A DNA stretch of 64,000 nucleotides from Psychrobacter immobilis (GCF_904846235.1 NZ_CAJGZN010000010.1:62001-126000), one strand, 5' to 3'; shown: positions 26,358 to 37,763, numbered from the stretch's first letter. A program made the numbers and translations. The notes: generated from the letters alone by a model not told the origin.

Positions 26358-27854
26358 ATGATGACTTTTGAAGAATACCAAGCCTTTAAAGATAGAGGTT
26401 TTAGTCACGCACCGCTAGTAAAAAAGCGTCTGATGGATGCGCAGACTCCTGTATCTGTATTCTCCAAAGTGCGTGATCTAAACGGCTCTGCCTATTTGTT
26501 TGAGTCTGTGGTAGGCGGTGAGCGCTGGGCACGATACTCCATGATTGGATTGGGTAGTGATCTGATTTTGCAGTACGCTGATGGCAATATGACGACCAAA
26601 CGAAATGATCATATCGATACAGAATCAGTAGAGAATCCCTTTGATTACCTGCGTGAGCTGATGGCACAATATCATATGCCAACCGCTGAAGATGTGCCGA
26701 CCATGCCGAGCTTTAGCGGCGGTCTAGTCGGTTACTTTGGATACGATATGGTACGTGTTATTGAGCCAAGTGTCGGCTTATCTGATGCGCCCAACCCAAT
26801 GTCGATGCCAGATATGTGGCTGATGCTTTCGATGAGCGTGATTGTATTTGATAATTTAGAGAATACGCTATCAATCATCGTCTATGCTGATTGCCAGTCT
26901 GAGGATGGCTACAGTTCAGCTATCCGTGAGCTAGAACAAATCGAAGAAAAGCTAGCAGAGCCATCCAATTTGCGCGCACCTGTAATGCCTACGCCTAAAT
27001 TTATATCGCAAACAGGTGCCGAAAAATACTGTAGCGATGTCAATAAAATAAAGGATTACATTGCCGCAGGTGACGTCATGCAGGTAGTGCCAGCGCAGCG
27101 CTTGACAGCGGACTATACAGGCGACTCTCTAGCCGTCTATCGTGCGCTTCGCTACCTTAATCCGTCGCCTTATCTGTTCTTGGTGCATGGCTATACACTC
27201 GATGATCACAAACGCTTTGATATTATCGGTGCTTCTCCTGAAATCTTATCTCGTATCGAAAATGGCAAGGTGACGGTAAGACCGCTGGCAGGGACACGGC
27301 AACGTGGCCAAGATGAGGCTGAAGACCTAGCGCTTGAGCAAGAGCTGCTCAATGATGAGAAGGAAACAGCCGAGCATTTGATGCTCATTGATTTGGGTCG
27401 CAATGATATTGGCCGCGTTTGCGAGTATGGCAGTGTCAAAGTCACAGAAAAGATGTTTATAGAGCGCTACTCACAAGTGATGCATATCGCATCTAATGTT
27501 GAGGGTACGATACGAGCTGACAAAGATGCACTAGATGTGTTTTGTGCCACTTTCCCAGCTGGTACGCTATCGGGTGCACCTAAAATCCGCGCTATGCAAA
27601 TCATCGATGAGATAGAACCGGTGCGTCGAACGGTGTTTGGCGGTTCAGTAGGTTATTTAGGTTGGAATGGTAATATGGACACGGCCATTGCTATCCGTAC
27701 TGCGGTGATGCGCCGTGGTGAGATACATATTCAAGCTGGAGCAGGAGTCGTCGCTGATTCTGTACCAGAAAAAGAATGGGATGAAACCAATAAAAAAGCA
27801 TTAGCACTAATAAAAGCGGTAGAAATGGCCTGTAACGGCTTGCGCATTCGCTAA
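26358..27854 (+). CDS. trpE: Anthranilate synthase component I
   Basis: A 498-residue enzyme that, with TrpG, converts chorismate and glutamine to anthranilate, the first tryptophan-specific step. The N-terminal half keeps the tryptophan feedback region (FESVVGGERWARYS near 49-62). The C-terminal chorismate-binding domain shows LMLIDLGRNDIGR near 350 and FPAGTLSGAPK near 396. TrpG and the other trp genes are not in the window, so the pathway is split, as in other Moraxellaceae. Two ATGs stand side by side at the start. No trp leader peptide is seen upstream; the FHA terminator lies about 50 bases before. Confidence 0.96.
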   Translation: MMTFEEYQAFKDRGFSHAPLVKKRLMDAQTPVSVFSKVRDLNGSAYLFESVVGGERWARYSMIGLGSDLILQYADGNMTTKRNDHIDTESVENPFDYLRELMAQYHMPTAEDVPTMPSFSGGLVGYFGYDMVRVIEPSVGLSDAPNPMSMPDMWLMLSMSVIVFDNLENTLSIIVYADCQSEDGYSSAIRELEQIEEKLAEPSNLRAPVMPTPKFISQTGAEKYCSDVNKIKDYIAAGDVMQVVPAQRLTADYTGDSLAVYRALRYLNPSPYLFLVHGYTLDDHKRFDIIGASPEILSRIENGKVTVRPLAGTRQRGQDEAEDLALEQELLNDEKETAEHLMLIDLGRNDIGRVCEYGSVKVTEKMFIERYSQVMHIASNVEGTIRADKDALDVFCATFPAGTLSGAPKIRAMQIIDEIEPVRRTVFGGSVGYLGWNGNMDTAIAIRTAVMRRGEIHIQAGAGVVADSVPEKEWDETNKKALALIKAVEMACNGLRIR

Positions 27855-27868
27855 TTAAATAGCCAGTG

Positions 27869-27924
27869 ATATGGCAAAAATAAAGGCTGCAAGCAAAAAG
27901 CCAATTTATTGCCATATTTTTATT
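27869..27924 (+). terminator. trpE terminator
   Basis: ATATGGCAA and TTGCCATAT pair over a large loop that contains a smaller GGCT/AGCC hairpin, then T4ATTT. It lies 15 bases past trpE. Confidence 0.75.
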
Positions 27925-27997
27925 TATAAAAAAACTAGTTTAATCAGTGACTTAAATATTTATATCAAATTAATTTAAAAAAAAGATGAAAAAGTAC

Positions 27998-28025
27998 TTG
28001 CGCATCTCAAAAAATTTGATAGAAT
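27998..28025 (+). promoter_or_regulatory. Sigma-70 promoter of the tRNA operon
   Basis: A -35 box TTGCGC at 27998-28003, a 16-base spacer and a -10 box TAGAAT at 28020-28025. An GC-rich stretch AGCCACCAC follows at the expected start point. This kind of discriminator is usual for stringently controlled stable-RNA promoters. The first tRNA begins about 22 bases further on. Confidence 0.7.
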
Positions 28026-28047
28026 AGCCACCACTTTAAGAGAACAA

Positions 28048-28123
<76 letters not shown>

Positions 28124-28190
28124 TCTCTCTTAAAGTAGCTTTTTATGAATTTGTCTTAAATGTAAGTCATTTTTGTTCAAAGCAACCTAA

Positions 28191-28274
28191 GGTGGGGTTG
28201 GGGAGCGGTCAAACCCAACAGACTGTAAATCTGTCGCGAAAGCTTCGAAGGTTCGAATCCTTCCCCCACCACCA
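28191..28274 (+). tRNA. tRNA-Tyr (anticodon GTA)
   Basis: An 84-nt class II tRNA with a long variable arm. Acceptor GGTGGGG pairs with CCCCACC, discriminator is A and CCA is encoded. Loop CTGTAAA gives GTA. It is in the position of E. coli tyrU. Confidence 0.98.
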
Positions 28275-28358
28275 TATTTTCTAAAGTTTGTCATAGCGCC
28301 AAGCATACTCTCTATATCTCATAACTCTCGATTAGAGTTATCCTGAATAAGAGTAAAT

Positions 28359-28432
28359 GCGGGTGTGGTATAATGGTAACACCTTAGCCTTCCAAGCTAA
28401 TGACGCGGGTTCGATTCCCGCCACCCGCTCCA
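28359..28432 (+). tRNA. tRNA-Gly (anticodon TCC)
   Basis: A 74-nt cloverleaf with acceptor GCGGGTG pairing with CACCCGC, discriminator T and encoded CCA. The anticodon arm TTAGCCTTCCAAGCTAA gives TCC. It is in the position of E. coli glyT. Confidence 0.98.
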
Positions 28433-28535
28433 TATATACACCATCGCAAAGCACAACAATAAATCATCACGAGAGTCAGTAATTATTGCTGCATCGTGAT
28501 ATTTTTTTTAGTGCAACTCAAAGGTTTTAACATAC

Positions 28536-28610
<75 letters not shown>

Positions 28611-28819
28611 TTTATTGTTTATACCTTTTATGCTTGTTTTGCTATTTATATAACTTTGCGTCGATATCGAAATTATAGAATATTGAAATATATAACAGTA
28701 GTGCGGTAGACAATGATTCAAAGGTGACACTGAGGTGTTGCCTTTTAGTGCTGTCAGTATATTAATAAATATTGGTTTTGATGGTCTTATATATAGAAGA
28801 CTAAAACTAATAGGTCAGT

Positions 28820-29137
28820 ATGCAGACATTCATACATTATTTTTTGCACTTTGGTTTCCCTCTTTTTATCGCGATTGCGTTTTTTAGAAAAGAGTGGAAA
28901 AAAGCATATCTAATTTTGCTTGCAACCATGTTGGTTGATATAGACCATCTGGTAGCACACCCAATATTTCAGGCAAATAGATGTAGCATTAATTTTCATC
29001 CGTTACATACTTATTATGCGATGCTAGTGTATTTTGTTTTACTCTTTCTTCGTAAGCCTTTTAATATCATTGGAATTGGATTGCTGTTCCATATGTTAAC
29101 GGATTTTACGGATTGTTTGATGATGTCGGTCAGCTAA
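28820..29137 (+). CDS. DUF6122-type small membrane protein between tRNA-Thr and tuf
   Basis: A 105-residue hydrophobic protein. It has the block LATMLVDIDHLVAHPIFQ, then NRCSINFHPLHTY and a closing GIGLLFHMLTDFTD. This matches the DUF6122 family, whose conserved Asp, His and Arg-Cys residues suggest a membrane-embedded active or metal site. Its function is not established; members with DxDH in this fold recall metal-dependent membrane hydrolases, which is only a guess. It interrupts the ancient tRNA-tuf linkage and is the only protein gene between tRNA-Thr(GGT) and tuf. AGG lies close to the ATG. Confidence 0.8.
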   Translation: MQTFIHYFLHFGFPLFIAIAFFRKEWKKAYLILLATMLVDIDHLVAHPIFQANRCSINFHPLHTYYAMLVYFVLLFLRKPFNIIGIGLLFHMLTDFTDCLMMSVS

Positions 29138-29415
29138 TATCGCGACCTTGCATATCAAGATAATTATACGGTTATAAGAAAGGTTATAATCAATCGAGCT
29201 TTATATCTAATAGTTAGAGAGAAGTTGATTTCGATTGAGAGATGTATGACTATTTAAGACAAGTCAGCGTATAATAACGGATACAAGAATTAGTTCGGAG
29301 CATTGTTTAAGCAGTGGTTCGTGCGGTTGATAGCTAGGTTTATGATGATTTAATTCTATTATGAGCCATTAAACAGCTTTTTATTGATCATTCACCAAAA
29401 AAAGAGGAAATACCC
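29138..29415. promoter_or_regulatory. Region upstream of tuf
   Basis: A 278-bp AT-rich gap. A TATAAT at about 29271-29276 could be a -10 element for a tuf promoter of its own, but no good -35 was found. The tuf ribosome binding site AGAGGAAA is seven bases before the ATG. Confidence 0.4.
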
Positions 29416-30606
29416 ATGGCAAAGGCCAAGTTTGAACGTAACAAGCCACACGTCAACGTCGGTACAATCGGACACGTTGACCATGGTAAAACAACCCTTA
29501 CCGCTGCAATCGCAACCGTAGCTGCAATCACCTCTGGTGGCGAAGCCAAAGACTACGCGTCTATTGACTCAGCACCAGAAGAAAAAGCACGTGGTATCAC
29601 CATCAACACCTCACACGTAGAATATGACACAGACAGCCGTCACTACGCACACGTAGATTGCCCAGGTCACGCCGATTATGTTAAAAACATGATCACTGGT
29701 GCGGCACAGATGGACGGCGCAATCCTAGTCGTATCTGCAACTGACGGCCCAATGCCACAGACTCGTGAGCACATCTTGCTTTCACGTCAGGTTGGCGTAC
29801 CGTACATCATCGTATTCATGAACAAATGTGACATGGTTGATGACGAAGAATTGTTAGAGCTAGTAGAAATGGAAGTTCGTGAATTATTGAACGACTATGA
29901 CTTCCCAGGCGATGACACTCCTATCGTTAAAGGTTCTGCTACTGAAGCCCTAAAAGGCTCAGAAGAAAAATACGGCCAACCAGCTGTTGTAGAACTACTA
30001 AACGTACTAGACACTTACATCCCAGAGCCAGAGCGTGACATCGACAAAGCATTCCTAATGCCAATCGAAGACGTATTCTCAATCTCAGGTCGTGGTACTG
30101 TAGTAACAGGCCGTGTTGAATCTGGTATCGTTAAAGTTGGCGACGAGATCGAAATCGTTGGTATCCGTGACACTCAAAAAACCACCTGTACTGGTGTAGA
30201 GATGTTCCGTAAACTGCTTGACGAAGGTCGTGCAGGCGAAAACTGTGGCGTACTACTACGTGGTACTAAGCGTGAAGACGTACAACGTGGCCAAGTACTA
30301 GCTAAGCCAGGTTCAATCACTCCTCACACCAAATTTGACGCTGAAGTATATGTATTGTCAAAAGAAGAGGGTGGTCGTCACACACCATTCCTAAACGGCT
30401 ATCGTCCACAGTTCTACTTCCGTACTACTGACGTAACTGGCGCAATCCAATTACAAGACGGTACTGAAATGGTAATGCCTGGTGATAACGTTGAGATGGG
30501 CGTAGAGCTTATCCACCCAATCGCTATGGACAAAGGTCTTCGCTTCGCAATTCGTGAAGGCGGCCGTACTGTAGGCGCTGGTGTTGTTGCTAACGTATTG
30601 AACTAA
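29416..30606 (+). CDS. tuf: Elongation factor Tu
   Basis: A 396-residue GTPase that delivers aminoacyl-tRNA to the ribosome. G1 is GHVDHGKT at 19-26, G3 is DCPGHADY and G4 is NKCDM. All three domains are intact and end in the usual [18 protein letters not shown] tail. Its codon use is extreme: many leucines are CTA and many valines GTA, unlike the mixed use of neighbours, as expected for one of the most expressed genes of the cell. It follows the tRNA cluster as in tufB of enterics. A second copy may exist elsewhere. Confidence 0.99.
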   Translation: MAKAKFERNKPHVNVGTIGHVDHGKTTLTAAIATVAAITSGGEAKDYASIDSAPEEKARGITINTSHVEYDTDSRHYAHVDCPGHADYVKNMITGAAQMDGAILVVSATDGPMPQTREHILLSRQVGVPYIIVFMNKCDMVDDEELLELVEMEVRELLNDYDFPGDDTPIVKGSATEALKGSEEKYGQPAVVELLNVLDTYIPEPERDIDKAFLMPIEDVFSISGRGTVVTGRVESGIVKVGDEIEIVGIRDTQKTTCTGVEMFRKLLDEGRAGENCGVLLRGTKREDVQRGQVLAKPGSITPHTKFDAEVYVLSKEEGGRHTPFLNGYRPQFYFRTTDVTGAIQLQDGTEMVMPGDNVEMGVELIHPIAMDKGLRFAIREGGRTVGAGVVANVLN

Positions 30607-30643
30607 GACTTAAGTCTCAGTAATGAGCTTATGAATTAGTCAT

Positions 30644-30678
30644 AAAAAAGGCCATCCTATCTAGGGTGGCTTTTTTTT
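30644..30678 (+). terminator. tuf terminator
   Basis: Stem AAGGCCATCC/GGGTGGCTT (one G-U pair) with a 6-base loop and T8 tract, about 40 bases past the tuf stop. Confidence 0.92.
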
Positions 30679-30763
30679 ATGATAAAGAATAAATAATGTA
30701 TTCACTTACTTATATAATCTAAGTACAACCAAATGATGAGACTAATTAAATGAAAGGAACATC

Positions 30764-31258
30764 ATGTTTGCGATAGAAGTATTACCAACGAATGCATTAA
30801 ATTCCGAAAACGTTATTCAAACTGTTGCCAATATAGAAGCAATGGTGCAACCAGATGATGCTTGGAACCAGAAAACATTGGTTGAGTTGCTTGAGCAGGA
30901 CAGTATTCGTCTGCTGATTGCTTACGATCAAGCCAAAGAAGAGAGCGTCTCTCATCGTGAGATAGTTGGCTATTGCTTATATCAAATGACTTTTGAGCAA
31001 GCAGAAGTGTTGCGTATCGGAACTGATCCAGAGCACCAACGAAAAGGCATTGCTTCGCAGGTATTGAATAGGCTGCATGAGCTGTTACAGCTCAATCAGG
31101 TCGAAAGTCTTTTGTTAGAAGTACGTGCCGATAATACAGCGGCGATAGCGTTATACGAGCAACAGGCATTCAATATTATTCATAAGCGTAAAGGATATTA
31201 TAAAATGCCACATAAACCAGCAGTCGATGCATTAATCATGCAGCATACTTATATTTAA
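30764..31258 (+). CDS. rimI: RimI-like ribosomal-protein alanine N-acetyltransferase (GNAT)
   Basis: A 164-residue GNAT protein. The acetyl-CoA loop reads PEHQRKGIASQVLNRL near 88-103. The RimI-type end, LLLEVRADNTAAIALYEQQAFNIIHKRKGYY, is very close to the family consensus. RimI acetylates the N-terminal alanine of ribosomal protein S18. An insertion near residues 60-70 lengthens it slightly over E. coli RimI (148). The usual partner tsaB is not adjacent. AAAGGAAC precedes the ATG. It is followed by a repeat element rather than a terminator. Confidence 0.85.
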   Translation: MFAIEVLPTNALNSENVIQTVANIEAMVQPDDAWNQKTLVELLEQDSIRLLIAYDQAKEESVSHREIVGYCLYQMTFEQAEVLRIGTDPEHQRKGIASQVLNRLHELLQLNQVESLLLEVRADNTAAIALYEQQAFNIIHKRKGYYKMPHKPAVDALIMQHTYI

Positions 31259-31274
31259 TGAAGTGAGTAAAGCT

Positions 31275-31448
31275 TAGGGCATGTCCTCAATTCAAACGAG
31301 TGTCCTCTAAATGGGCTAAAAATAGCTAAATTTTGCCAAACATCGTCAAATAGTTGGTCAATATCTCGATATTATCTGCACTATTTTCCTCGTTTGACGG
31401 CAATTTATCTCATTTTTATCACCATTTTTAAAATGAGGACACGCCCTA
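31275..31448. repeat. MITE-like repeat, full copy 1 (174 bp)
   Basis: Non-coding element flanked by TA on both sides. Its ends are imperfect inverted repeats: GGGCATGTCCTCA on the left and TGAGGACACGCCC on the right. The interior matches the 44530-44703 copy along nearly its whole length and at equal total size, with shared blocks such as ATGGGCTAAAAAT, AATATCTCGATATTATCTG and TTCATTTTTATCACC-like sequence. TA flanks are what IS630/Tc1-type elements leave, so a MITE mobilised in trans is likely. No transposase gene is present. Confidence 0.85.
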
Positions 31449-31524
31449 ATAAAAAATAAGTGATTATGATAAAGGTGGCTATAGCAGCTACGATATAAGA
31501 GCAGCATTAACTAAGGTTTAAGTT

Positions 31525-31959
31525 TTATTGCAAAGGAATTTTCTTTTTACAGACTTCCACATCAAGCTGATAATCACTATCTGCTTTCATTCGACCTAAA
31601 ATATCCAAGCGTTCGCTCAGTAGCTCCACCATTATGCTGATATTGGCTTGCTGTTTTTTGACTTGTTCTAATTTTTGCTGAGTGAGTATGAGCTGCGAAT
31701 CAATATCCAAATGACCATCATAATAATCATTTAGACTGTTTTTGATTTCGGTAAGAGTAAAGCCAATAGCTTGCGCGCTTTTGATTAGTTCTATGCGTTC
31801 GATACATTCTGGATGAAATTCGGTATATAAACGTGAGCCTGCCTGACGCTTGCGAGATTTTAGTAGGCCTAATTGCTCGTAATGGCGAACCGTATCTTTG
31901 GTCGTATTGGCCTTTGCTGCTAGCTCACCAATCAATAGAAACGATGTATCAAGTGCCAT
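31525..31959 (-). CDS. MerR-family transcriptional regulator
   Basis: A 144-residue regulator. The winged helix starts with FLLIGELAAKANTTKDTVRHYEQLGLL (about 7-33), the family signature, and is followed by the SRLYTEFHPECIERIELIKSAQAIGFTLTEI hinge. A long dimerisation coiled coil fills residues about 80-125. The C-terminus has a single Cys (VEVCKKK), so neither the SoxR cluster nor the ZntR/CueR metal site is evident. The inducer is unknown. AAGAGG precedes the ATG. It lies 30 bases downstream of nothing on its own strand but upstream of no obvious target; the adjacent aat gene reads the same way and ends 30 bases before this promoter would begin. Confidence 0.88.
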   Translation of the reverse strand: MALDTSFLLIGELAAKANTTKDTVRHYEQLGLLKSRKRQAGSRLYTEFHPECIERIELIKSAQAIGFTLTEIKNSLNDYYDGHLDIDSQLILTQQKLEQVKKQQANISIMVELLSERLDILGRMKADSDYQLDVEVCKKKIPLQ

Positions 31960-31989
31960 AATAACCTCTTATTTTTTTCGCTATGATAA

Positions 31990-32796
31990 TCATAACTCTA
32001 GTTGCCACGGCGATTCGCTATCCAGTAGCGATACGGATAACGGTTTATGAGAGTGCTTTTGCCATGGCACAGACTGGCTGCCTATCAAGTTGTCTAACTG
32101 AGCTAGGAAATCAGCACGCGGTAAAGTAGTCGCACCTAAGCTCATCAAATGATCGTTCGGTAACTGACAGTCGACGAGTGCGACATTACTTTGTTCACAC
32201 AGGCGCATCAGACCCCAAAACGCTAGCTTTGACGCATTAGATGCTCGGTGAAACATTGATTCGCCAAAATAGATGCCGTTTATCTTTAACCCGTATAATC
32301 CGCCAATCAGTTGACCTGCCTCGTCCCAAACTTCAATGCTATGAGCAAAGCCTTGCGCATGCATTTTGGTATAAGCTTCGATCATCTCATCATGAATCCA
32401 AGTATGCTCACCTTCAGGCTGATTGTCATTAAGTCTATCGCTACGTGGTAAGCTACAGGAATGTATGACATCGTCAAAAGCTTGATTAAGCGTCACTTGC
32501 CAACGTTCGCGATTTGCTTGCTTACGTAGAGACTTACTCGGTTGATAGGCAGATGGGACAATCACGCAACGCGGCTCAGGACACCACCAAGCAATAGGCT
32601 CATCTTCATTAAACCAAGGAAATAGCCCCTGAGCGTAGGCTGATATCAGCGTTTCAGGCGCTAAATCACCCCCCATGGCGACGATACCAATACCATCAGG
32701 ATCTATAGAAATAGGATCGGGAAAGTCATAACGCCCAAGACTTTTTAAAGTCTCAGGCGTAATGTGTTTAGCGTGCTGTTGAGTAAAGTTGCCCAT
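31990..32796 (-). CDS. aat: Leucyl/phenylalanyl-tRNA-protein transferase
   Basis: A 268-residue enzyme of the N-degron pathway. It adds Leu or Phe to proteins with N-terminal Arg or Lys, marking them for ClpS-ClpAP. Signatures visible: FPDPISIDPDGIGIVAMGGDL near 25-45, LFPWF near 58-62, WWCPEPRC near 69-76 and the closing GGLYGLKINGIYFGESMF near 165-182. The start codon directly abuts the trxB stop, so both are translated from one message. The link trxB-aat near ftsK is conserved in gammaproteobacteria, although clpA, infA and the arginyl transferase gene do not follow here. Confidence 0.96.
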   Translation of the reverse strand: MGNFTQQHAKHITPETLKSLGRYDFPDPISIDPDGIGIVAMGGDLAPETLISAYAQGLFPWFNEDEPIAWWCPEPRCVIVPSAYQPSKSLRKQANRERWQVTLNQAFDDVIHSCSLPRSDRLNDNQPEGEHTWIHDEMIEAYTKMHAQGFAHSIEVWDEAGQLIGGLYGLKINGIYFGESMFHRASNASKLAFWGLMRLCEQSNVALVDCQLPNDHLMSLGATTLPRADFLAQLDNLIGSQSVPWQKHSHKPLSVSLLDSESPWQLEL

Positions 32797-34367
<1,571 letters not shown>

Positions 34368-37300
34368 GTGATATCAGCACCGCTTATTGAGTATTTAAAA
34401 AAGGGAATGTTTACCCTCCTTGGGTTAATACTGGCCGTTTATTTGTTTGTCATTTTGATGACTTATACAGGCAACGATCCTAGCTGGTCGCACATCAGTA
34501 GTGATATGACCACGATTAATAACATGGGCGGCGAGGCAGGCGCATGGTTATCCGATTTGCTTTATAGTTTTTTTGGGTTTGGTGCTTGGTGGTTTTTGGC
34601 ATTTGTGGTTTATGAATCTATCTTGATTTGGTGGGAAAACAAGCCAACGTTTTGGCTCATGCGATTGGTCGCTTATGTGTTTTTACTATTAAGTACTAGC
34701 GCATTATTTGCACAATTGGTCTCTTTAGTCCAACAAGTCACGAACCCTGACGCAATCGGTCTCGAAGGCGTCGCTGGTGGTATCATCGGGCTAGAATTGC
34801 AGGCGCGTTTGGCACAGCTACTATCGCAGTGGGGGAGTGTGGTTTTCTTAGCAGTATTCGTTGTGATTACCGCTACGTTTGCCTTTAATATCCATTGGAT
34901 GACGATATATCAAAAGGTTCGTGCGCTGTCGTGGCTTGGTTCAGGTGTAAAAAGTCAGGATGCTATCGACGCTACTGAACCGAGCATTGCATCACAAGAT
35001 GATAGCCAAAACTTAGATGAGTCGGTAGATAAAAAAGTAGAGCATGAGCAGCTACCACTTGAGTTACAGTCTGCGGAAAATACTAGCGGTACTCAAGACG
35101 TCAGCAGTAGTGGACGTTTCGGTAGTGTCTTGTCAGACTTTTTGGCAACATCAGGATTGGCAGATAGTGTCAAAGCCTCTGTCATCGCAGCAAAAGCAGC
35201 GGCAACACCTAGTAATGTCAAAAATGAGCAGGCAAATACCGATATAGGCTCGATTAATAACTCTACTGATAATACGTTTAATAGTACAGTCCAGCCATTA
35301 GCCTCAAACTTGACTGCACCTGTTACTCGCAAAGTTGAGCCAAGCTTTGCGTGGAATGATGCCAGTACGGTCGATGATTTACTTGCAAGTGAGCAGATGG
35401 CTTACAGTGCTAATGGCATGGACAGCTCGGCTATGCCTATACCCAACTATTCCCAAACGGGTACTAGTACCACAGCATCGTTAGAGAAAGCAGTACCTGC
35501 TACTGCAGTAACTACCACGACGGAAGCGGTTGCTCAACCAGATATAAATGATAAAGAATCACTAGCTCAGTCATTACCTGATGAGTCAGTGCACAGCGAT
35601 TTGGCCAGTCAGCCAGTCATTGAACCTGTTGATCCTAAAATTTCTACAACACATGAGACTGCGGAAGTGGATAAGTTGGCAGAAGCATGGTTGGCAGAGC
35701 ATGCTGATATATCAGAACCTACAGAATCTGTTGTAGAAACGTCTGAAGACTCTAAGCCTATTCAGGAAACCGTAGCAGCTGAGCCAATAGTACCAGAGAA
35801 GACTCTAGAACCTGTCGTAGAAGAGCCTATTAGTTTTGCCCAGGATTTAACCAATCAACTGTCTGATACGCCTGTAGAGTTGCCACAGACTAATAATGCG
35901 TCAATAGTCTCTGAGCCTGAAGTCGCTCCGGTAACAGTAGAGACTGAGCCTGCATTGCCAGATGTGTTAGACGCTTCAGACATGACACCAACTAATACGC
36001 CTCCTGCCAATCCAAAAGCAGCGCCAACGGTGGAAGTGACTAGCCCAGTCTCAAATGTACAGCCTGAGCCGAAAGCGTCCGTGCAACCATCTGTTAGCTT
36101 TGCTGTCCCAGAGGGCGATAGCAGCAACCATATCACTGATATGATGCCAGATGACGATAGTGATGACGATACTAATGTACCGGTCATGCCGCATATTAGT
36201 GATGACGCAGCCTTCAGTCAAAAGTCGCGCTCGATGCAAACGGTAGCTTATCGCAGCAGTCTAACGCCCATTCCAGAAGTCTCTATATTGGATAAGCCCG
36301 ATCCTGATCGCAAGCCTAGCTATACTGTGGCTGAGCTTGAAAAGCTGTCTGAATTGCTAGAAATTAAGCTACAAGAATTTAACGTAAAAGCCTCTGTGGT
36401 TAATGCTATCCCTGGCCCTGTCGTCACCCGTTTCGAAGTAGAGTTGGCTGCTGGTGTGAAGGCTAGTAAAGTCACAGGTATCTCGCGTGATTTAGCGCGT
36501 TCATTATCGATGGCCTCTTTACGTGTGGTAGAAGTGATTCCGGGTAAACCGTATATCGGTATCGAAGTGCCTAACAAGAAACGTGAAATGGTACGCTTGA
36601 TTGAACTGCTCAATACAGAAACGTTCAAAGACCCGAAAGCGCAGATTAGCATGGCAATGGGTAAAGATATCGGTGGTAACCCAATCATTACCGACCTTGC
36701 ACGTGCGCCGCATATGCTAGTCGCTGGTACTACTGGCTCTGGTAAATCAGTATTGGTCAACTCGATGCTACTATCGATGCTACTCAAATATACGCCCAAT
36801 GAGCTTCGTCTTATTTTGATTGATCCAAAGCAGCTTGAGCTTGCTAACTATAATGATATTCCGCATTTGCTAACGCCAGTAGTCACCGATATGACGGAAG
36901 CGGCTAGTAGCTTGTCATGGTGTGTGGCCGAGATGGAACGTCGCTATCAGCTAATGAGCTTGCTAAAGGTTCGTAAGCTCAATGAGTTTAATAAGAAGGT
37001 CATCGCGGCGGAGAAATCAGGCAATCCAATGCTCGATCCTCTATGGCGACCGAATGACAGCGTAAGTATTAGCCAAGCCCCAAAGCTTAAAACCTTACCC
37101 ATGATTGTCATTGTCGCGGATGAGTTCGCCGATATGATTATGCAAGTCGGTAAACAAGCCGAAGAGCTCATCACACGTTTGGCGCAAAAATCGCGTGCTG
37201 CAGGTATTCATTTAATGCTAGCGACTCAGCGTCCGTCCGTCGATGTCATTACGGGTCTGATCAAAGCCAACATCCCAGTACGAGCAGCGCTGCGTGTTAA

Positions 37301-37739
37301 CTCAAAAGTCGATTCGCGTACCATCTTGGACAGTGGCGGTGCAGAAGACATGCTCGGTAACGGTGATATGTTGTTTTTAGGTCCAGGACAGATTGAGCCG
37401 GATCGTGTCCACGGTGCTTATGTCAGTGATGAAGAGGTTAACCGTGTCTGTGATGCTTGGCGTGAGCGCGGCGCACCTGACTATATTGATAATATGGCAG
37501 GGAATTTTGAGTTGTCTAGTCCTGGTGGTGGTAGTGCAGGTAACGCCTCTGGTGAAGATGATGACCTCTACAATGATGCCGTTGCTTTTATTATGGAAAC
37601 GCGCAAAGTATCAGCGTCTAGTATCCAGCGTAAATTTAGTATCGGCTATAACCGTGCGGCTCGTATTGTCGACTCCATGGAGGAGGCGGGACTGGTCAGC
37701 TCAATGGGCAAAAGTGGCAAGCGTGAGCTGTTGATGTGA
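34368..37739 (+). CDS. ftsK: DNA translocase FtsK
   Basis: A 1123-residue septal DNA pump that clears the chromosome terminus and activates XerCD at dif. Four or so membrane segments occupy about residues 12-175. A roughly 430-residue Pro/Glu/Thr/Val-rich acidic linker follows. The motor has Walker A GTTGSGKS near 786-793 and a Walker B-like MIVIVADEFADM near 910. The C-terminal gamma winged helix (SSIQRKFSIGYNRAARIVDSMEEAGLVS) reads KOPS sites. The start is GTG at 34368 with AAGGCAG upstream; the ATG at 34408 would sit inside the first membrane segment. A good terminator follows. Confidence 0.97.
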   Translation: MISAPLIEYLKKGMFTLLGLILAVYLFVILMTYTGNDPSWSHISSDMTTINNMGGEAGAWLSDLLYSFFGFGAWWFLAFVVYESILIWWENKPTFWLMRLVAYVFLLLSTSALFAQLVSLVQQVTNPDAIGLEGVAGGIIGLELQARLAQLLSQWGSVVFLAVFVVITATFAFNIHWMTIYQKVRALSWLGSGVKSQDAIDATEPSIASQDDSQNLDESVDKKVEHEQLPLELQSAENTSGTQDVSSSGRFGSVLSDFLATSGLADSVKASVIAAKAAATPSNVKNEQANTDIGSINNSTDNTFNSTVQPLASNLTAPVTRKVEPSFAWNDASTVDDLLASEQMAYSANGMDSSAMPIPNYSQTGTSTTASLEKAVPATAVTTTTEAVAQPDINDKESLAQSLPDESVHSDLASQPVIEPVDPKISTTHETAEVDKLAEAWLAEHADISEPTESVVETSEDSKPIQETVAAEPIVPEKTLEPVVEEPISFAQDLTNQLSDTPVELPQTNNASIVSEPEVAPVTVETEPALPDVLDASDMTPTNTPPANPKAAPTVEVTSPVSNVQPEPKASVQPSVSFAVPEGDSSNHITDMMPDDDSDDDTNVPVMPHISDDAAFSQKSRSMQTVAYRSSLTPIPEVSILDKPDPDRKPSYTVAELEKLSELLEIKLQEFNVKASVVNAIPGPVVTRFEVELAAGVKASKVTGISRDLARSLSMASLRVVEVIPGKPYIGIEVPNKKREMVRLIELLNTETFKDPKAQISMAMGKDIGGNPIITDLARAPHMLVAGTTGSGKSVLVNSMLLSMLLKYTPNELRLILIDPKQLELANYNDIPHLLTPVVTDMTEAASSLSWCVAEMERRYQLMSLLKVRKLNEFNKKVIAAEKSGNPMLDPLWRPNDSVSISQAPKLKTLPMIVIVADEFADMIMQVGKQAEELITRLAQKSRAAGIHLMLATQRPSVDVITGLIKANIPVRAALRVNSKVDSRTILDSGGAEDMLGNGDMLFLGPGQIEPDRVHGAYVSDEEVNRVCDAWRERGAPDYIDNMAGNFELSSPGGGSAGNASGEDDDLYNDAVAFIMETRKVSASSIQRKFSIGYNRAARIVDSMEEAGLVSSMGKSGKRELLM

Positions 37740-37763
37740 TGAACAGTGAATTTGATTGAGTGA

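Noticed and set aside
26358..26420. Tryptophan leader peptide before trpE
   Set aside because: No short frame with tandem Trp codons and no attenuator hairpins lie in the 50-base gap after the FHA terminator.
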